Below are positions 58,769 to 64,000 of a DNA stretch of 64,000 nucleotides, one piece after another. The notes beneath the pieces were generated by a model, which saw only the letters and a program-made list of their open reading frames with translations, was not told the DNA's origin and did not search any database. Made by a program: the position numbers and the translations under genes. Every line of letters starts with the position of its first letter. Within the stretch, counting starts at the first letter, position 1. The DNA comes from Platycnemis pennipes (Eukaryota > Arthropoda > Insecta > Odonata > Platycnemididae). The stretch is from positions 72,721,672-72,785,671 of the forward strand of contig OW121857.1 of the NCBI GenBank assembly GCA_933228895.1. The letters run 5' to 3'.

Positions 58769-61700
58769 GTGAGTCCTTGAGTACGATCCGAAGGGAGGGA
58801 AGTAGAGGAACCAATAGTTTTATTTGATGGTGGCAGTGGTTTCACTTGCGATAGAAACAAAATATTTTCGTTTTATTCGGAGATATGGATACTGCGTAGT
58901 CTTTGGAACGTGTATGTAGCAAATGATTCATACGGAATACAGTGGGACAAGAATGGGCTCTTGGCATGTGTAGGCAATGATTTAACTTCTTTTTTATATA
59001 CAGTCCGGGCACTTATTTCTGTAATGAAGTATTTTTAATTATTTAAATACAGCCCAATACAGTTTTTGGGATTTGGTGGGTGGTGGTCAGCAGGAGTAAT
59101 TATTTTAAGATAGTATAAAATTCAAAGTGAAAAACTTTCCTTTCATTAGCTGTTAGTAATGGCATATTAAAAACTTGCATTATAGCCAACTGTATGAGTG
59201 ACATTTATATGCACTTGTTTAGTTGGCATTTGATGATCTTCGATAACTAGATCATTCGTTTGATCTTTGCGTTTGTTAGATTGCTTATGGTACCTGTTAA
59301 TTTATTAGGAATGTTATTTTTATAAAGAAGCAATAGAAAAATATTGACAAAATAAACAAAAAATACTGCAACATTACTGTTGAATATTGTCGACATAGGC
59401 ACAAAAAATCTAAAATGACCGTATCCAGCTGTCACTTTCTATCAGCCATCTATAATGACCGATTTGTTATTAAATCAGATGCGATAGAAAGATCACCGTT
59501 ACTCTGTCCAACTCATATAATTTCTTGAAAAGAGAGGTGCTGGACCTTACGGATATATAGTGGTTCTACAACGAGGGTCAAGGGATTCATTTTTTCGAAA
59601 AGAAATAGTCCGCTCGGGAAGTGTGGGTGGGGGTTTTTGGTGGCGGTGGTCTGTACTCAAATATGGACCACCCGCTTAGGCTATTAGTATCCCGCTTTGG
59701 AAGTATCCCCACCCTTGTTTCCCCCATCACATCCTCTCTTACCATCTCCCCTCCGCAGGACCGAAAAATTCAACTCGCAGCATGTGGGCGTATCCTGTGA
59801 ATATTTAAATAAATAATTCGTTTGCGTCGAGCGCAGAGCACGTGATGGAGGGCTTATTGTTTCCTCTCGGGGGACCTATTGTTCAATTTGTTTATTTTGG
59901 TCGTTAATGCTTATTTATTTGTCATCATTGCTTGGCATATGGAGGGAGTACTCTCTTGTGGGTTTTGAAAAAAAGGAAGAAAAAACGGGATTTTGGCGGT
60001 CGGGGGCTGCAATTGTCGTAGGTGGGCTGAAAAATCATGGGCCAGGTCCCCAGGATGAATGTCGACGTCCCGAATGGACTCGGACTAATGCTGGAAATGT
60101 AGAAAGATGCTACGGGCCAGAAAGGGAGCGAATTGAATGAATTTTCGTTATGTACGAGTGCGTGGAGATATTCTCTCGCCTCAATCATTTTCTCCGTCTT
60201 CCTTTATTGTCTGCTGTTTCCATTGTGCTTTACTCCGCACATTTGTGAGTGGGTGGAACTCCCCTAATGAACTACTTTGATGATGGGGGCACCATATCCT
60301 TTGTTTTCACATAGGTTTAATGGCGGAGGAGTACGGATTTATTAAAATGGAGGTGCCCCTTCGTAACTGAGCGAACGTTTTCGTGGACAGTAATTTATTT
60401 TTAACTGTATGCACACGAAGACTAATTCAGCATTCATTCGCCAAGTCATATGTCAAGAGTACCGGAGGTTATAGTTTAGAACTTCGTACTTTGCATGAGC
60501 GCGTACGTTTGAACAATTCTCCACGTCATTTCAGCTCTGGGTCATCAATGGGTGCTGCATTGTTCCAGTTAAGCCTCCAACCCTTGGGTTTCTAATATAT
60601 AACTTTATCCATAGCTTGCGAGGAATGCATCTTTATTTTGAGAAGCATTTGAGTGATCTTCGTAGTCACTTCGTAGTCAGGTAATTGTGTTTTTTTTCTA
60701 GTTTCAGCTCCCTATGCAGGAGAATATTATACACCAGCACAACTTTTTCGTCAAAAAATACAAATTTTTATTTCTGTAACTGCAGAATACTCTGAAAAAA
60801 GTATTGGCTTGATGGAAATTGAAACCACGAACTTTCCAGTTTCAAGCATGCATATTAAATATCTATGTATGTCAATAATTAAGTTATTAATGGGTAGGTA
60901 CATACATGTCCACAATTAGTAAATACGATTGAGAATCAGGGCTTGATGTAGTCTTCTAGGCTCGCCTAATTGTTTTTATACCTTCCTTTCCTACTCTATT
61001 TAAGTGGTGGAAACTTTAGAATTGTGACGAAATGATATGATGAAATGCATACCTGAGTCATTCTCAAAGGTCTCTTCCAAAATTAATGTTTCGGTTGGTT
61101 TTCTGGTAACGCGAGATGTATAGATACTATCTAGCGATGAGGGGGCCCGGAGAGTTGCATCACGAATCTTAAGTTGCCGCCGTCATCAAAAATCGCAATG
61201 AATGCTACTTAGTGGCTCGAAATGAGAGCTTGCCTTCGTTATATGCGTCTTGAGTTTTTTTTCCTTCGTTGTGAGCATTGACTCGGAATCTCAACAACGA
61301 CCTTTCCTCACCGACTTCACGTCTCGCAGATCTGCAACCGTATATCTATCTTTCCTTTCTCTTCGTCCCCCCCCCCCTCCTACGTGTTTTTTTATTTATT
61401 TTGCCTCGCTCCCGTCATATGTAATCAAATTCGCTGTCAGCTCCTCCCGTTCCGTCCTGCGTCGTAACTCAAACCCCGCTCTTTCTTCGTTTGCTGTCCT
61501 CCCTCCCTATCCTCTCCCCCAATGGTAGCCGCCGTTTTTCCATTCGCAGTGGTCAGGTGTAAACACGTTCTTTTTTTCACGACTTTGTTAGCGTACACAA
61601 CGCGAGCAAAAAGACTTTTTTCGCGAAGATTCCATTCCCCACAATTCCCTCTTTCTCTTGTTTTATTAATGTGATATCCCCTTTTTCCAATCGGAATAAT

Positions 61701-62889
61701 TTATTCAGTCCTCTCTTTCATTTATGGAAGGACCTGAATGCAAATGCAGCTTAATACACTTGATATTTGCGTGAGGATGCAGGGGAATGAAATCTTGATC
61801 GAGACTTGAAGGGAAATTTGTAAGGTCATCTTCAAAGGTAATTTTCTACTCGTCCGGAAAGCTATCATCCACGGTACCAATTTTAGGAAAGCAACGTTTA
61901 TATTCAATACAGGTAGTACTTTAGATACTACTGTATAGTTTTGATGCGGTAGAAAGTGATATATCGCTTTATACATTTTTTTAAGTTCCTTAGTTTCGGA
62001 AAGAACCGTGTATAATCGGAACTTTGGTAATTGCATCTAAAGGGATTTGTGAATTTTACGAAGTAACATCCATCCTTACCGGATAGTTTAGCGGCGGTGG
62101 TGCGTTAAATAATATTATTTTCAATAAAAATACCCAAACTGAACTCCAGTCTTGGAAAAAATGCTGACTGAATTTATTTAATACGTAAATAAAAGCCGTA
62201 TCGTATACAATTGTGAGTAGCAGTATCTGAAAAAGAGGGCACTTGCTGTGAAAATTCTTTCAAGCCACAAACATGCAGTTCCGCGCTGATTTATGTCGGA
62301 TGGAGTTTGGTTTTTGGTGGTCTAGATCCACAGGAGGCGAATTTGTTTATGTGGAACAACGTATTACGTGCCCGACGTGTCTAATATTTGAGTGGTGTTG
62401 GCTAGCGCAGGGACCTTGGGAGATTGGGGATTGGCTTCTCGGAGCGTCGTCCTGTCGTCTGGGTGGAGTGCGAAAGAATAGGGGTGTATATTATTGGAGT
62501 CATGCTAAGCTCGTCCTTGTTTGCTAAGGATATCATTTCGGGCTGAGGATGTAAACCCGTGGGGATAGCAGCGGGGGAGGGAAGAGGTTTTATGGGGTCC
62601 AGGTCGTCTACCAACAAGGAAGGCACACAGGGAAGTCGGCTTCTTCCGGAAGTCGATTAAGGATGAACAAAGAACATTGTCCCGAGCTCTTTTGGAGGAA
62701 GAAACCTTTACTTTTCGTCATGTTGTATCTTCATGCAATCCTGGAGCATCTCCCATACCTGAATATTCGTGGCTGAATACTGTCATGAACAGAATATCTC
62801 GCTCTTAAATATCTTTTAAGAGAGTAGAATATTTTTAGAAAAGCAATTTATTACTAATGTTATGCTTGATGCGTTACCATATTTTCTTT
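58769..62889. other. Non-coding stretch
   Basis: AT-rich with a C/T-rich patch at 61360-61520 and GC rises near 59620-59760 and 62280-62640. No splice-bounded open segment beyond a 7-base coincidence at 61550. Nothing recognised. Confidence 0.35.
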
Positions 62890-63221
62890 CATCATCAAGG
62901 GTCAACAATCCTAGGATTGGTTTGACGCAGCCCTCCACTCGATTCTTCTATCGGCCAACCTCTTCATACCAACGTAGTTCCTCTCTTTCACGTCCTTTAC
63001 GACCTGCTCCATGTAACTCATACGAGGCCTGCCTCTTCCATTTTTCCCGTTCACTTTTCCCTCGACGATTGTCTTCATCAGGCCATCGTGTCTTAGGATG
63101 TGGCCGATTACCTAGGTTGCCCCGTCTTCTTTTTATAGTTTTCAGTAGACTTCTCTTTTCTCCCACCCTTCTTAGGACTTCTTCATTTGTCACTCGGTCG
63201 ATCCATTTTATCTTCATCATT
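62890..63221 (-). mobile_element. LINE tail, best-preserved copy, with 10-bp target duplication
   Basis: On the minus strand it encodes the C-terminal part of an insect LINE reverse transcriptase: KIKWIDRVTNEEVLRRVGEK, then LLKTIKRRRGNL. After one frameshift (near 63110) it continues as IGHILRHDGLMKTIVEGKV, then GRGRPRMSYMEQVV, MKRLADRRIEWRAASNQS and a stop. A short (ATG)-type tail ends it at 62890. TATTTTCTTT at 62880-62889 and 63222-63231 forms a 10-bp target-site duplication. 5'-truncated and therefore not mobile by itself. Confidence 0.88.
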
Positions 63222-63231
63222 TATTTTCTTT

Positions 63232-63780
63232 GGAAATATTAATATATGTGCCTCAGTATTAAAGAGAAAAATTGAATTCCTCGTGAAAGTATTTTTTGAG
63301 TTTTAAATCCACGGTGAGCCTTTAAATACTGATCATTTAAATAATATTATGTAATTCAACGCACTTACTCAAGTGCATCGATTATAAATAGGCATAGTTT
63401 TAATGTTATTGAAATTAATGCTGGATATGCTGCCATTAATTGCTTCTAAATTAGGCAGTGTTTACTATCTGATTATAAGTGACTCGGCAAATATTAGAAC
63501 AAAAATAATCATTTGATTGAGGTGATTCAAGGGAAGTGGCTAATCTTGGCACTCCCATATCATTTATCGAAACTTCGAATGTAAAGTCTCACAGCGTGCG
63601 CCAATCGGTCTGGAGATGAAGGAACGGTACCAAAGCTACGAATGGACTCCTATTATTTGTCGTGCTTAATTTGGTTCTGTCTCTGAGCATATAAAACTTG
63701 GAGCTCTTATCGAACCGCTTGATCAAAAGCTATAGCGAACAAATTTATTTAAATATTCAGAAGTTGCTGGGTGGAAAGAA
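63232..63780. other. AT-rich non-coding stretch
   Basis: Nothing recognised. Confidence 0.4.
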
Positions 63781-64000
63781 AACATTTTGGGGCAATGTAG
63801 AATGGGATCGACGGATGGCCCGACCGCCCCAGCGTTCCATGCCGAAAGCCAGCACGCACTCCTCCGCGTCTGGATGTGGCTTCCCGCCCGGAGCGGAGAC
63901 ACTCATCCCATCCCATTACATGCAAATTTCGCGGGTGCAGCCCCGCGGAGAGCAGGAGTCCCGAGCGTTCCAGTTTTAGGGTGCGGGTAGCGGGAGCCCG
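63781..64000. other. CpG-rich patch at the window edge
   Basis: GC-rich with many CpGs from about 63800. Two overlapping + strand frames (93 and 67 codons) are open and unrecognised. Continues beyond the window, so its nature cannot be judged. Confidence 0.3.

Overview
The window looks like nuclear DNA of an arthropod, most likely an insect; the lineage cannot be fixed from sequence alone. No open reading frame looks like a complete host protein. The DNA is AT-rich and dense in stop codons, with GC-rich, strand-biased C/T or G/A tracts in between. It carries eukaryotic mobile-element debris: a dead mariner, 3' ends of an insect-type non-LTR retrotransposon, tRNA-derived SINE-like repeats, foldback elements and a MITE. 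The best reading is intron and/or intergenic DNA around a gene with very small exons on the + strand.

Layout. 1-12.8 kb: AT-rich non-coding DNA with a SINE-like copy (2690-2836), two LINE tails (3704-3960 +, 11845-12047 -), C-rich tracts and a dispersed duplication (9857/10420). 12.8-14.1 kb: a 1.28-kb mariner relic with TA duplication and 30-bp inverted repeats, next to part of a dispersed repeat called family A here. 14.4-16.6 kb: GC-rich blocks. 16.7-25 kb: a cluster of family A copies. 26-36 kb: GC-rich blocks alternating with AT-rich DNA, a foldback repeat (31.7 kb) and a short LINE tail with a 12-bp target duplication (33.8 kb). 37.4-37.9 kb: a 412-bp MITE-like element holding a near-perfect 31-bp palindrome. 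40.7 and 47.6 kb: further foldback repeats; the 47.6-kb copy is young (arms about 97% identical) and carries a hammerhead-ribozyme-like core. 43.6-58.8 kb: the host coding signal, two 51-nt exons with strong splice sites (43581-43631 and 58718-58768) and a weaker 24-nt candidate between them (53345-53368). 62.9 kb: the best preserved LINE tail, flanked by a 10-bp target duplication. The right edge (63.8-64 kb) is a CpG-rich patch of unknown nature.

The two 51-nt exons are phase-neutral and on the same strand, so they could be in-frame cassette exons of one long-intron gene. I do not recognise the protein. The observations most worth checking are the microexon set and the hammerhead-like foldback family, which suggests Penelope-type retroelement debris. 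I found no bacterial-type operon, CRISPR array, rRNA, intact tRNA gene or intact transposase.
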